From Terriglobia bacterium (GTDB lineage Bacteria > Acidobacteriota > Terriglobia > Acidiferrales > UBA7541): a DNA stretch of 64,000 bases. The notes beneath the pieces are model-generated. The model ran no database searches. It worked only from the letters and a program-made list of their open reading frames with translations, and was not told where the DNA came from. This document shows positions 54,399 through 63,811 of the stretch, piece after piece (position 1 is the first letter of the stretch; every line of letters begins with the position of its first letter). The stretch spans positions 37,757-101,756 of the forward strand of contig JAIQFG010000005.1 of assembly GCA_020073375.1 (NCBI GenBank), read 5' to 3'. The translations under genes were made by a program, and so were the position numbers.

Positions 54399-56126
54399 AT
54401 GAACCGCTTGCGGCGTATACCGTTTTTGATCCTGTTGGGCGGAGCACTGTTCTTTTCTTTCGCGGCGGCCGCGCGCGCTCAGGAGAAAGATTCCAAGGAC
54501 GCTCCCGCCGATAAACAGCCGGACAGCGGGAAGAAATTCAATAAAAACCCCAAGAACCTGAAGAAACTCGAAAAGGAACTCGCCACGCCCTACAAGAAGT
54601 GGCTTCAGGAAGAAGTTCCCTACATCATCACGGACGAAGAGCGCGCCGCGTTCCTGCAATTGCAGACAAACGAGGAGCGCGAGCAATTCATCGAAGCGTT
54701 CTGGCAGCGCCGCGACCCGACTCCGGACACCGTGGAGAATGAGTTCAAAGAAGAGCATTACCGGCGCATCGCGTACGCCAACGAGCGGTTTGCTTCCGGA
54801 ATCCCCGGATGGAGAACCGACCGCGGGCGAATGTACATCATGTGGGGCCCGCCCGACGAGATCGAATCCCATTCCGCGGGCAGCAGCGTGGAACGCCCGA
54901 TGAGCGAAGGCGGCGGCACTGAAGTTGTATATGCGTACGACGACTGGCGCTACCGCTACATGGAAGGAATCGGGAGCAACATCATCATCGAGTTCGTGGA
55001 CCCGACCGGCACCGGCGAATATCACATCACGATGGACCCGGGCGAAAAGGATGCGCTGTCCAAGGTACCCGGCGCCGACCCCAGCATGGTGGAACAGATG
55101 GGCATGTCCAGCCAGGCGGCGCGCTTCACGCGCACCGACGGGTCGACGGCCCCGGTAGGATTGGGGGGGATCAACAACCTGGACAGCAACGAGGAGTTCA
55201 CGCGCCTGGAACAATTTGTGAAGGTGCAGGCTCCGCCGCCGGTGAAGTTCAAGGATCTGGAGGAAGTGGTCAGCTCGCGCATTCTGCGCAACCAGATCGC
55301 GTTCGATTACCGGACCGATTACCTGCGCATTACCGGCGACACCATCCTGGTGCCGGTGACGATCCAGATCCAGAACAAGCAGATGACGTTCAAGGAACAC
55401 GACGGGGTGAATTCGGCGACGATGAACATTTTCGCGCGAATCAGCTCGCTGGGCGGGCGTATCGTGCAGACGTTCGAGGACGTGATCCAGCGCGATTTCC
55501 CGGATTCGCTGCTGGAGCCTTCGCTCAAGGGATATTCGATTTATCAGAAAGCGGTTCCGCTGCGTCCCGGATTGTACAAGATCGACATCGTGCTGAAGGA
55601 CGTGAACAGCGGGAACGTGGGCGTAATGAACCAGCGCCTGCCCGTTTCGCCAATCCCGGACGACAAGCTGGACGCCAGTTCGCTGATTCTTGCCGATCAG
55701 ATGGAACCGGTTTCGTCCAAGGACGTGGGCGTTGGGCAATTCGTGCTCGGCTCCACCAAGGTCCGGCCCAAGCTGGACGCGGCGTTCCACGAAGACCAGC
55801 CCATGGGCGTTTACCTGCAGTTTTACAACCTGAAGGTGGACGACAAGACGCACAAGAACAATTTGTCACTGGACATGAAGGTGACTCAGGGGGCGCAAAC
55901 CGTCTCGCATGTTGTAAAGACGGGCGAGGAACTGAAACAAAACGGCGAGCAGGTGACCTTCGAGCAGTTGTTCGCGCCCAAGACGCTGCCGCCTGGAAAA
56001 TACAAGCTGGACATTCAAGCGACGGATCTGCTGTCGAACCAGACCGTGACGCGTTCGGCGGACTTCACCGTAACGCCTCCGGTCGCGAATCCTGGTGTGG
56101 CCGCAAGCGGTGCCGCAGGGAGGTAA
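54399..56126 (+). CDS. GWxTD-domain secreted protein
   Basis: 575 residues; ATG at 54399 with GAGG about 8 bases upstream. Signal peptide IPFLILLGGALFFSFAAAARA. The GWxTD domain (about 50-170) includes EREQFIEAFWQRRDPTPDTVENEF, GWRTDRGRMYIMWGPPDEIE and RYRYMEGIGSNIIIEFVDP. Domains beyond 300 are beta-rich. GWxTD proteins are found mainly in Acidobacteria and Bacteroidetes-like diderms; the function is unknown. It is cotranscribed with the barrel protein that starts 9 bp later, suggesting a joint surface role. Confidence 0.85.
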   Translation: MNRLRRIPFLILLGGALFFSFAAAARAQEKDSKDAPADKQPDSGKKFNKNPKNLKKLEKELATPYKKWLQEEVPYIITDEERAAFLQLQTNEEREQFIEAFWQRRDPTPDTVENEFKEEHYRRIAYANERFASGIPGWRTDRGRMYIMWGPPDEIESHSAGSSVERPMSEGGGTEVVYAYDDWRYRYMEGIGSNIIIEFVDPTGTGEYHITMDPGEKDALSKVPGADPSMVEQMGMSSQAARFTRTDGSTAPVGLGGINNLDSNEEFTRLEQFVKVQAPPPVKFKDLEEVVSSRILRNQIAFDYRTDYLRITGDTILVPVTIQIQNKQMTFKEHDGVNSATMNIFARISSLGGRIVQTFEDVIQRDFPDSLLEPSLKGYSIYQKAVPLRPGLYKIDIVLKDVNSGNVGVMNQRLPVSPIPDDKLDASSLILADQMEPVSSKDVGVGQFVLGSTKVRPKLDAAFHEDQPMGVYLQFYNLKVDDKTHKNNLSLDMKVTQGAQTVSHVVKTGEELKQNGEQVTFEQLFAPKTLPPGKYKLDIQATDLLSNQTVTRSADFTVTPPVANPGVAASGAAGR

Positions 56127-56135
56127 CCCGCCCCC

Positions 56136-57860
56136 ATGAAGCCGATTTGCAGGTCGGTGTGGAGAATGATGGCCTGGGCCATCGTCGCGGTGCTGGCGAT
56201 CGGGCCGCGCGCGACGGCCAAGCAGCAGGGTTACGGCACGCTTTCCGGCGTGGTCTCCGATCCCTACGGCACGCCGCAAATGGGCGCGACGGTCTGGCTG
56301 ATTTCGGAAGATTTGGGCGGCCGGACGGTTTCGCAGTTGCTCTCCAACCAGTACGGCGCATTTGTCACCGATCATCTCAAGCCCGGCAGCTATTCCGTGC
56401 GCGTCTCGCTGGCGGGATTTCTTCCGGCCATGCAGGTCCATGTGCCGGTGTCCGCCGACCTGACCACCACGCTGCGTGTGCGGATGAATTCGGTATTCGC
56501 TTCGCTCGATACGCTGCGCCGCAAACCCGACGCGACCTCGGAGACTGACGACTGGAAATGGGTGCTGCGGTCTTCCGCGGCCACCCGGACGATCCTGCAA
56601 TGGCGCGACACCGATCCGGACTTCACCGCCACCGCCGCGAGCCCCGAGCATCCCGGAACGCAGCGCGTCCATGGCTTGGTCCAGTTCACCAATGGAGCCA
56701 TGCGCCCCGGCTCCCCCTCGAGTCTTCCGGATGCCCCCGCGACCACGGTTTCCTATGAACAGCCGATTGGCAACCTGGGTCGCCTGCTGATCGCAGGGCA
56801 AATGAGCTATGAGCGCGGCGCCTCCGGATCGTTCGCCAGCGTCTGGCTGCCTTCGGGCGCTGCGGGGCGGGGCCCGGAAACCGTATTTGTGCTGCACCAA
56901 TCGAAATTCGGCGTCGCGGGCCTTGCGTTTCAGGAAATGCGTTTTGACCAGTCCCAGCAAATCGCTCTGAGCGATCGGCTGTCCCTGCGAGCCGGGGCGG
57001 AGTACGTGCGGGCCGGATTCGTTTCCTCGGTTGCGGCGCTGCGTCCCCATGCCCGGCTGGACGGGCATCTTGCACCGGGCTGGTCGGCATCGTTTCTTGT
57101 GGCGTCCAACCCCCCGCTGGACCACTGGGAACGCGCAGGGGCGCTGGAATCGGCCATCCAGGAACTGGATAGCCTTCCCACCGTGCTGTTTCATGGCGGC
57201 AATCCCGTATTGGAAGGCGGCTGGCACGAAGAATTTTCAATCCGGCACAAACTGACAAGCCGCGCGAAAATTGAAGTTGCCGCGTTCCACGATTCCATCC
57301 AGCATCAGGCACTTTTTGGATCGGGGCCGGCGGCAACCCCTGACTTTGTCCAGGACACGTTTTCGCAGGCTCTGCTGTACGATGGCGGCGGCGCGAATTC
57401 GTGGGGCACGCGCGTCACGTATCGCCGGAAGATTTTCGACCACCTGGAAGTCGCGGGCCTGTATGACTGGGCTGGAGCGCTCACGCCGTCCGGGCCATTG
57501 GACCCCGCCTCCGCGGACTTCCGCAATAACATTGCGACGCGCAACCATCACAGCATCGCCGCTCGCGTTTCCGGAAAAGTCCCGCGCGCGGGAACCCAGT
57601 TTGCCGCCAGTTATAAATGGATTTCCGGCGCCACGCTCTCCCGGATGGACGCATTCGGAGAAGCGGAGAGCGAGATGGACCCTAATTTGCACCTTTCCAT
57701 CCGCCAGCCGTTGCCGGGCCTGAATGGGCGCTGGGTGGCGCTGGCGGACGTCAGCAATGCTTTGTGTCAGGGGTATGTGTCAGCCGGCGGACAGGACTCA
57801 AGAATCGTCCTGGTTCCGGTGTTTCGGGCATTTCGGGGTGGGGTAAGCTTCCAGTTTTAG
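56136..57860 (+). CDS. Outer-membrane barrel protein with carboxypeptidase-regulatory-like domain
   Basis: 574 residues. After a signal peptide, a carboxypeptidase-regulatory-like beta-sandwich (residues about 32-115; YGTLSGVVSDPYGTPQMGATVWL...GSYSVRVSLAGFLP) is followed by a beta-strand-rich region. The protein ends in aromatic Phe (GVSFQF), as outer-membrane barrels do. It is like acidobacterial Oar/TonB-dependent-receptor proteins but much shorter than the usual 1000+ residues, and no plug domain was recognised. It may be a reduced relative or a porin-like barrel. Confidence 0.7.
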   Translation: MKPICRSVWRMMAWAIVAVLAIGPRATAKQQGYGTLSGVVSDPYGTPQMGATVWLISEDLGGRTVSQLLSNQYGAFVTDHLKPGSYSVRVSLAGFLPAMQVHVPVSADLTTTLRVRMNSVFASLDTLRRKPDATSETDDWKWVLRSSAATRTILQWRDTDPDFTATAASPEHPGTQRVHGLVQFTNGAMRPGSPSSLPDAPATTVSYEQPIGNLGRLLIAGQMSYERGASGSFASVWLPSGAAGRGPETVFVLHQSKFGVAGLAFQEMRFDQSQQIALSDRLSLRAGAEYVRAGFVSSVAALRPHARLDGHLAPGWSASFLVASNPPLDHWERAGALESAIQELDSLPTVLFHGGNPVLEGGWHEEFSIRHKLTSRAKIEVAAFHDSIQHQALFGSGPAATPDFVQDTFSQALLYDGGGANSWGTRVTYRRKIFDHLEVAGLYDWAGALTPSGPLDPASADFRNNIATRNHHSIAARVSGKVPRAGTQFAASYKWISGATLSRMDAFGEAESEMDPNLHLSIRQPLPGLNGRWVALADVSNALCQGYVSAGGQDSRIVLVPVFRAFRGGVSFQF

Positions 57861-57970
57861 TGCTGGCTGGCCTATTAAAAACAGAAACTTGCCTTCCACA
57901 AATGGAAGGTTGGAAGAATTGTCCCCCTTCCTCCGCCCGGCGATCGCCGTATTCAACTGTAATTTAGGCG

Positions 57971-57998
57971 TTTACGTTATTTGAATAACCTATATAAT
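57971..57998 (+). promoter_or_regulatory. Promoter of the two-component operon
   Basis: TTTACG (57971-57976), 16-bp spacer, perfect TATAAT (57993-57998). It lies 53 bp before the GTG start of the histidine kinase in an unusually AT-rich patch. Confidence 0.55.
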
Positions 57999-58050
57999 TT
58001 GGAAGTGGAGTTGCCTGACTCCCTTTCGGCAAGGCGTTTTCGAGGACCCA

Positions 58051-60888
58051 GTGAACGCTCCGATCAACGATAGCCTCCGAATCCGGCTGGGAGCAGCCGT
58101 CCTTGCCATTGCCACGCTGGCCGCCATTGTCTTCGGAATCATCAATTTTCAACAACGCGCTATATTTGCCTCGCCGGATGACGGGGCTTCCTGGATTGAC
58201 GGCCCGTCCGGCGTCGTGGCCTGGCACATTTCTCCCAACTCTCCTGCGGCATTTGCCGGCCTGCGCACCGGGGACGCCGTCCTGGCAGTCAACGATGCGC
58301 CCATCCACAGCTCGATCGACGTGACCAAGCGGCTGTGGCGCATCGGGCTATGGTCGCAGGCGCATTACCGGATCAAGCGTGGCGGAAAAGAATTTGAAGC
58401 GCAACTTGTCATCCAGCCCGCCGAGCGGCCCGCTTCGCTGGAAAATTATCTGCGCATTGTGGGACTGCTGTACCTGTTCATCGGCCTGTTCATTTTCTGG
58501 CGGCGTTGGAATGCCACCCGGGCCGTGCACTTCTACATCTTTTGCCTGGTGTCTTACATCCTGTATTCGTTCCAGTACACCGGGAAGCTGAGCCCGTTTG
58601 ACTGGGAAATTTACTGGTCCGGGATTGTCGCGCGGCTGTTGCAGCCGGCGCTGCTGCTGCATTTCGCGCTGGTGTTTCCGGAGCGGCGGCCTGCTTCACG
58701 ATGGCAGGGCGCGATTCTCGCGGCAATATATGGAGTTCCGGGAGCGCTGCTCGTCGTGCGGCTGCTGGTCGGGCTGCGCGAGCTGGGATTCATGCCGTCG
58801 ATCGAGGCGCGGAATCTGCTGGATCGCCTCGACCTGGCTTGCCTGGGCATTTACTTTCTACTTGCCGCCGTGGTGTTCGTGAACAGTTATCGCCGCGCGT
58901 CCTCCGGCATTTTGCGGCAGCAATTGAAATGGGTGACGGGCGGAGCGCTGGCGGGGATTGTTCCCTTTTTGTTCCTGTACATTGTCCCGTATTTCCTGGG
59001 AGTCGTGCCGCGGCCGTGGATGAACCTGTCCACGATATCGCTGGTGCTGATCCCGCTGTGCTTCGGCTACGCCATCATCCGTTACCGGCTGATGGATGTG
59101 GACATCATCTTCAAGCGCGGGCTGGCATACACGGCGGCGAGCGGCGGCGTGGTGGCCGTGTACATCGCGTTCGTGGCGCTGGTGGGCGCGCTGTTCCACA
59201 CGGCGTGGCCTTCCGGGATGATGGGCGGCGTCATCGCCATCGTGGTGGCTGCATTCCTGTTCCAGCCGTTTCGCGACTGGATTCAGGCGCGCCTGGACCG
59301 GTTTTTCTACCGCGACCGGCTGGATTACCGGCGCACTCTCATCGAATTCGGACGCACGCTTACATCCGAAGTGCGCCTCGATCCGATGCTGGCCTCGGTG
59401 ATGGACCGCATCTCGCAGGCGCTGCTTGTGGACCGCCTGGCCATCTTCGTTCAGGACGAAGCGAATCCGGGAACGTACCGTCTGACGCGCTCGGTGGGCG
59501 TGCGCTACAACGGCCCGCTGGACCTAAGTTTTCTGGATTCGGAAAAGAAGCCGTTCGTGCATGGCGTGCTGTTTTACGAGTCGGCGCGCGCCGCCCGCGA
59601 ATCCACTCCCTCCGTGCGACAGACGCTGGAACAACTCGATCTGAATTATTTTATCCCTTGCCAGATTCGCGACCACGCCGTGGCCGTGCTGGGCGTGGGC
59701 AAGACCGTCGATGGAGATTTCCTGTCGAGCGAGGACGTCGAACTGCTCTTCACCATCGCCGGATACCTGGCCATCGCGCTGGACAATTCGCAGCTGTACA
59801 ACTCGCTGGAACAAAAAGCCGTTCAGATCGAGCGGCTCAAGGATTTCTCGGAAAATATCGTCGAGTCGCTGAACGTGGGCGTGCTGGCCCTGGACCTGGC
59901 CGGCGCCGTCGAGTCCTGGAACACACAGTTAGAGAGGCTGACGGGCGTGCCGCGGCAGCAAGCCGTCGGGCGCAATGCGGAGGAAGTCCTGCCGCCCGAC
60001 TTGATGGCGGAAATCGCGGCGCGCGCGAGCGACGAACGAATTTCCAGCCTTTATAAATTCCATATGCGCAACCAGGCCGGGCAGAATCTGGTGGTGAATG
60101 TCTCCATCGCGCCGCTAGTCGGAAAATCCGGCGACCGCATCGGGCGGCTGGTGCTGGTGGACGACATCACGCAGCGCATTCGCCTGGAAGAACAGATGGT
60201 GCAGACCGAAAAGCTGACGTCGCTCGGCTTGCTGGCCGCCGGTGTCGCCCACGAAGTGAACACGCCGCTGGCGGTGATATCCAATTACATCCAGATTCTG
60301 GCCAAGCAGCTGCCCATCGGGGACCCGCGGCACCAGCTGATCGAAAAAGTGGTGAAGCAGACGTTCCGCGCGAGCGAGATTGTGAACAACCTGTTGAATT
60401 TTTCGCGCACCGGCGCGGCGGAATTCACCGAAGTGAATCTGAATTCGGTGGTGGAGGAAACTCTCTCGCTGGTGGCGCACCCGTTCCGCACGGCGCACGT
60501 GCAGATTGCGCGCAATCTGCAGGAGGAATTGCCTCCGGTGCTGGGCTCGAACAACAAGCTGCAGCAGGTGTTTCTCAATTTATTCATGAATGCGAAGGAT
60601 GCCATGCCGGCCGGCGGTATTGTGGAAATCCGCACGGCGTCGCACAACGGCTCGGTGGAAATTGAGATCACCGATTCAGGCTCGGGAATTCCCCGCGAAA
60701 ATCTGCACCGCATCTTCGATCCGTTCTTCACCACGAAATCGTCGGGGCGCGGCACCGGCCTGGGACTCTCCGTGAGCTACGGCATCATCAAGGAGCACGC
60801 CGGAAAAGTGGACGTGCGCTCGACGGCGGGCAAAGGAACGTCGTTCCGTCTCGAATTCCCGGTGGCGCGGAAAGCGGTTCATGTCTAA
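58051..60888 (+). CDS. PDZ-containing NtrB-type sensor histidine kinase
   Basis: 945 residues. GTG start preceded by GAGG. Order: one transmembrane helix (about 10-33); a PDZ-like domain (about 45-125; GVVAWHISPNSPAAFAGLRTGDAVLAV); a multi-helix membrane region (about 135-420); a GAF domain (about 425-590); a PAS domain (about 610-715; DFSENIVESLNVGVLALDL); HisKA with phosphorylated H734 (VAHEVNTPLAVISNYI); and HATPase (N-box FLNLFMNAKDAMP, G-boxes DSGSGIP and GRGTGLGLSVSYGII). It senses an unknown signal and phosphorylates the response regulator that overlaps it by 8 bp. Confidence 0.93.
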   Translation: MNAPINDSLRIRLGAAVLAIATLAAIVFGIINFQQRAIFASPDDGASWIDGPSGVVAWHISPNSPAAFAGLRTGDAVLAVNDAPIHSSIDVTKRLWRIGLWSQAHYRIKRGGKEFEAQLVIQPAERPASLENYLRIVGLLYLFIGLFIFWRRWNATRAVHFYIFCLVSYILYSFQYTGKLSPFDWEIYWSGIVARLLQPALLLHFALVFPERRPASRWQGAILAAIYGVPGALLVVRLLVGLRELGFMPSIEARNLLDRLDLACLGIYFLLAAVVFVNSYRRASSGILRQQLKWVTGGALAGIVPFLFLYIVPYFLGVVPRPWMNLSTISLVLIPLCFGYAIIRYRLMDVDIIFKRGLAYTAASGGVVAVYIAFVALVGALFHTAWPSGMMGGVIAIVVAAFLFQPFRDWIQARLDRFFYRDRLDYRRTLIEFGRTLTSEVRLDPMLASVMDRISQALLVDRLAIFVQDEANPGTYRLTRSVGVRYNGPLDLSFLDSEKKPFVHGVLFYESARAARESTPSVRQTLEQLDLNYFIPCQIRDHAVAVLGVGKTVDGDFLSSEDVELLFTIAGYLAIALDNSQLYNSLEQKAVQIERLKDFSENIVESLNVGVLALDLAGAVESWNTQLERLTGVPRQQAVGRNAEEVLPPDLMAEIAARASDERISSLYKFHMRNQAGQNLVVNVSIAPLVGKSGDRIGRLVLVDDITQRIRLEEQMVQTEKLTSLGLLAAGVAHEVNTPLAVISNYIQILAKQLPIGDPRHQLIEKVVKQTFRASEIVNNLLNFSRTGAAEFTEVNLNSVVEETLSLVAHPFRTAHVQIARNLQEELPPVLGSNNKLQQVFLNLFMNAKDAMPAGGIVEIRTASHNGSVEIEITDSGSGIPRENLHRIFDPFFTTKSSGRGTGLGLSVSYGIIKEHAGKVDVRSTAGKGTSFRLEFPVARKAVHV

Positions 60889-62365
60889 AGGCCTGATCCT
60901 GGTCGTCGACGACGAACTCGAAATCCGTGAGGGCCTGGAACTCCTGCTCAATACGGAAGGCTACACCACGTCGAGCGCCGGAACCGGCGACGCAGGCCTG
61001 GCGCTGCTGGACGAAAAGCCCTTCGATCTTCTGCTGCTGGACGTCAGCCTGCCCGATCGCAACGGCCTCGACCTGCTGCGCGAAATCCGCCGCCGCGATC
61101 CTAATCTTGCGGTCGTGTTGATTACCGCTTACGGCTCGATCGACATGGCACGGGCCGCGTTCAAGAGCGGTGCGCAGGATTACATCACCAAGCCGTGGTC
61201 CAACGACGAGCTCCTGGTGCAGGTGGCGCAGGCCGTCGAAGGCCGTCGACTGCGCGATGAAAACGTGCAGCTGAAGCGCGCGCTGAAGCAGCGGTACAAC
61301 TTCCCCAACATCATCGGCAAGAGCGAGAAGATGCTGGCGGTGCTGGACCTGGTCACGCAAGTGGCGCCGTCGCGCTCCACCGTGCTGATCCACGGCGAGA
61401 GCGGCACGGGCAAGGAACTCATCGCCAAGGCCATCCACTCGGCGTCCACACGCGCGGATAAGGCCTTCGTCCCCATCAACACGGGCTCCATTCCCGTCGA
61501 TCTTCTGGAATCGCAGCTGTTCGGGCACGTGAAGGGCGCATTCACCAGCGCGGTCGCCTCCAAGAAGGGGCTGTTTGAAGTCGCCGATCAGGGCACCATC
61601 TTCTTCGACGAAATTTCGACGATCGGCCCGGAAACGCAGGCCAAGCTGCTGCGCGTGATTCAAGAACGCGAGTTCATGCGCCTGGGCGGCACGGAAACCA
61701 TCAAGGTGGATGTGCGCATCATCGCCGCGTGCAACGTGGAGTTGCTCAATCTGGTTCGCGAGGGACGCTTCCGCGAAGACCTGTACCACCGCCTGAACGT
61801 GATCGCCATTCCTCTACCGCCCCTGCGCGAGCGCCGGCAAGACGTCCCGCTCCTGCTGGACCATTTTCTCAGGAAATTTGCCGAGGAAAATCAGAGGCCC
61901 GCCGGACGATTCACGCCCGCCGCGTTGAAATTGCTGGTCGATTACGACTGGCCGGGAAACGTGCGCGAACTCGAGAACGTCGTCGAGCGCGCCGTGGTGC
62001 TTTCGTCGCAGGAAGTTCTGGACGCCGACTTGCTCCCGGAAAGCGTGCGTTCCAAGGAGTTGATCGGAGGCACCCGGCTGCATCTTTCCGAGTTTGTTCC
62101 GCCGCTGCCCGGCGAGCCGGGATCGCGCGCCGGAGCCGATAGCTCGAAACGGTCGCTATTCCAAATCATGGATGAAATCGAGCGGCGCGTAATCTGCGAC
62201 ATGCTGGAGCGCACCGGATGGAATCAGACAGATGCCGCGGAACGATTTCAGATTCCGCTTTCGACACTGAATCAGAAGATTAAACGCCTGGGGATTGACG
62301 CTCGCCGCAAGGGACCGTCGCGCACGGATGCGGATGAATCGGCGGCGTCCGCCACAGGGAAATAA
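60881..62365 (+). CDS. NtrC-family sigma-54-dependent response regulator
   Basis: 494 residues. The receiver has phospho-acceptor D54 (LLLLDVSLPDRNG), T82 and K104. The AAA+ domain has Walker A GESGTGKE (172-179), the sigma-54 contact loop GAFTSA (219-224, in place of the usual GAFTGA), and Walker B IFFDEI. The C-terminal Fis-type helix-turn-helix is near 440-475 (QTDAAERFQIPLSTLNQKIKRLGI). It activates sigma-54 promoters after phosphorylation by the paired kinase. Target genes are not apparent. Confidence 0.95.
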   Translation: MSKGLILVVDDELEIREGLELLLNTEGYTTSSAGTGDAGLALLDEKPFDLLLLDVSLPDRNGLDLLREIRRRDPNLAVVLITAYGSIDMARAAFKSGAQDYITKPWSNDELLVQVAQAVEGRRLRDENVQLKRALKQRYNFPNIIGKSEKMLAVLDLVTQVAPSRSTVLIHGESGTGKELIAKAIHSASTRADKAFVPINTGSIPVDLLESQLFGHVKGAFTSAVASKKGLFEVADQGTIFFDEISTIGPETQAKLLRVIQEREFMRLGGTETIKVDVRIIAACNVELLNLVREGRFREDLYHRLNVIAIPLPPLRERRQDVPLLLDHFLRKFAEENQRPAGRFTPAALKLLVDYDWPGNVRELENVVERAVVLSSQEVLDADLLPESVRSKELIGGTRLHLSEFVPPLPGEPGSRAGADSSKRSLFQIMDEIERRVICDMLERTGWNQTDAAERFQIPLSTLNQKIKRLGIDARRKGPSRTDADESAASATGK

Positions 62366-62464
62366 CCTTCTTCGCCACACTCCAGCCGGAATTCCTGAAT
62401 CTCACGCGCCCCGAATGCAGCCTATTTCTGAACGCTCCCTCGACGGCGCGGCAATGCCCGGAGA

Positions 62465-62549
62465 GGTTTCGTAGCGCCGGCGTCTCGCCGGCAGTTTTGC
62501 GAATTTGTGGAGACGAAAGGAGCCGGCGGGACGCCGGCGCTCCGAAACC
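62465..62549. repeat. Long imperfect palindrome of the GCGCCGGCG type
   Basis: The left arm (62465-62492) begins GGTTTCGTAGCGCCGGCGTC and the right arm (62522-62549) ends GACGCCGGCGCTCCGAAACC; the centre is 29 bp. It lies between convergent genes and could serve as a bidirectional terminator, although U-runs are absent. Confidence 0.8.
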
Positions 62550-62552
62550 GGG

Positions 62553-63140
62553 CTATCCCGCATCGGTGAGAGCGACGCTCAGGCCTTTACCGACGGGGAT
62601 CAATGCGTGCTGAACGCCATTCACATTTTGGATCGCCGCCAAGTAATCCGCGATTTCAGCGGGATGCGAGAGCGCGTTGTCGGCGAGCAGGAACGCCTGC
62701 GGGGACAGCTTCGGCAGGAGCAAGGCTAATTGTTTGGGGGCGCTAATGCGGTCGGCGTCGAAAAACACAAAATCGAACGGTCCGGGCAACGCCGCAATAA
62801 TTTCCGTGGCGTCTCCGCAACGCAGTTCAATGGATTCCAGGAGGCCCGTCTTGGCCAGATTCTCCCGCGCCATTTTTTGCTTTTCCGCGCTGCGGTCGAT
62901 AGTGATGACGCGACCCCCGGCCGGCGCCACCGAGGCGGCCAGCCAGATGGTGCTGTACCCGTTGGACGTGCCGATTTCCAGGGCGCGCGTCGCCCGAAAG
63001 CCGCGCGCAAGCATGCTCACGATCCGCGCCGTTTCCGATTCCAGATTCAGGAATTTGCGTGATCGGTCGGTTTCCCCGGCGTCGTGAGCGCGGCCCTGCT
63101 CCTCAAGCTCGGCCAGAAGCTTGCGGATTTCCGCATTCAT
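62553..63140 (-). CDS. O-methyltransferase family 3 (SAM-dependent)
   Basis: 195 residues. The Rossmann SAM-binding motif ALEIGTSNGYSTIWLAAS, the acidic residue in RVITIDRSAEKQ, and FDFVFFDADR (metal-site DAD) mark the catechol/caffeoyl-CoA O-methyltransferase class. The start ATG overlaps the pentapeptide stop (ATGA, 63137-63140). A much longer open frame extends upstream to 63731 but is a shadow of the pentapeptide gene. The substrate is unknown. Confidence 0.88.
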   Translation of the reverse strand: MNAEIRKLLAELEEQGRAHDAGETDRSRKFLNLESETARIVSMLARGFRATRALEIGTSNGYSTIWLAASVAPAGGRVITIDRSAEKQKMARENLAKTGLLESIELRCGDATEIIAALPGPFDFVFFDADRISAPKQLALLLPKLSPQAFLLADNALSHPAEIADYLAAIQNVNGVQHALIPVGKGLSVALTDAG

Positions 63141-63682
63141 CCTTTTGTGGCTTTGGAGACGTTGTCGCGGACGACGGCGTTCTTGAGGTCCGCCCCGTCG
63201 AGGATTACGTCGGTCAAATCGATTTCGCGGAAGCTGGCGAGGGCGAGATCGGAGCCGGAAAAATCGGCGCCGCGAAGATTTGCCTGGCGCAGGACCGTGC
63301 CGCGAAGAATGGTTTTGTGAAGTTTGGCGGAGCGCAGATCGCCGCGGAAGAGTTCGGTGCCGCTCAAGTCGGCCTCGCTCAGATCCGCGCCTTCCAGGTT
63401 GGTTTCCGTGAAATCGCAGTTTCGCAGGTCGGCCTTGCGGAGATCGGCCTTGCTTAAATCCGCGAAGCTGAGCTTGCTTCCGCGCAGGTCGGCCTTCTGA
63501 AGATTGGCGCCCGAAAGATTCGCTCCGGTCAGATCGCGCTTCCGCAAATCCTGTTTGGAAAGATTCGCCCCCGAAAGATCGGCGCGCTCGCCGCCATCGT
63601 GGCCTTTGTGGAATTTCAGATGCGCGTCCAGAATGTCGTCCAGTTTTTTGCCTTTGTGTCGAATGGTGTCCGCCTTTCCAAG
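63137..63682 (-). CDS. Pentapeptide-repeat protein
   Basis: About 181 residues, made of 25 or so A(D/N)LxX repeats (ADLSGANLSKQDLRKRDL, ANLSGANLQKADLRGSKL, ADLSEADLSGTELFRGDL). They form a right-handed quadrilateral beta helix. Such proteins occur as DNA mimics, scaffolds or of unknown role. The start is uncertain: TTG at 63680-63682 is used because a promoter at 63753-63780 excludes the longer frame to 63811. It is translationally coupled to the O-methyltransferase gene. Confidence 0.8.
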   Translation of the reverse strand, partial: LGKADTIRHKGKKLDDILDAHLKFHKGHDGGERADLSGANLSKQDLRKRDLTGANLSGANLQKADLRGSKLSFADLSKADLRKADLRNCDFTETNLEGADLSEADLSGTELFRGDLRSAKLHKTILRGTVLRQANLRGADFSGSDLALASFREIDLTDVILDGADLKNAVVRDNVSKATKG

Positions 63683-63752
63683 TGCGTCCCGGCCGCCCGG
63701 CCATGGCAGGGACGATTGCCGCCCTGCCCACAAATTATTCGTGATCCTTGGT

Positions 63753-63780
63753 ATTCTACAGAAATCCCGGGGATGCGCAA
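63753..63780 (-). promoter_or_regulatory. Promoter of the pentapeptide/O-methyltransferase operon
   Basis: Read on the minus strand: TTGCGC (complement of 63775-63780), 16-bp spacer, TAGAAT (complement of 63753-63758). Predicted start about 63746. The insertion-sequence end begins only about 30 bp upstream. Confidence 0.5.
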
Positions 63781-63811
63781 ACTGCGCCGTTAGCGATTGT
63801 CTTAGCTCCAT

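Noticed and set aside
63141..63731. Upstream extension of the O-methyltransferase frame
   Set aside because: The Arg-rich translation is an off-frame reading of pentapeptide repeats; the ATG at 63140 overlaps the pentapeptide stop and fits family length.
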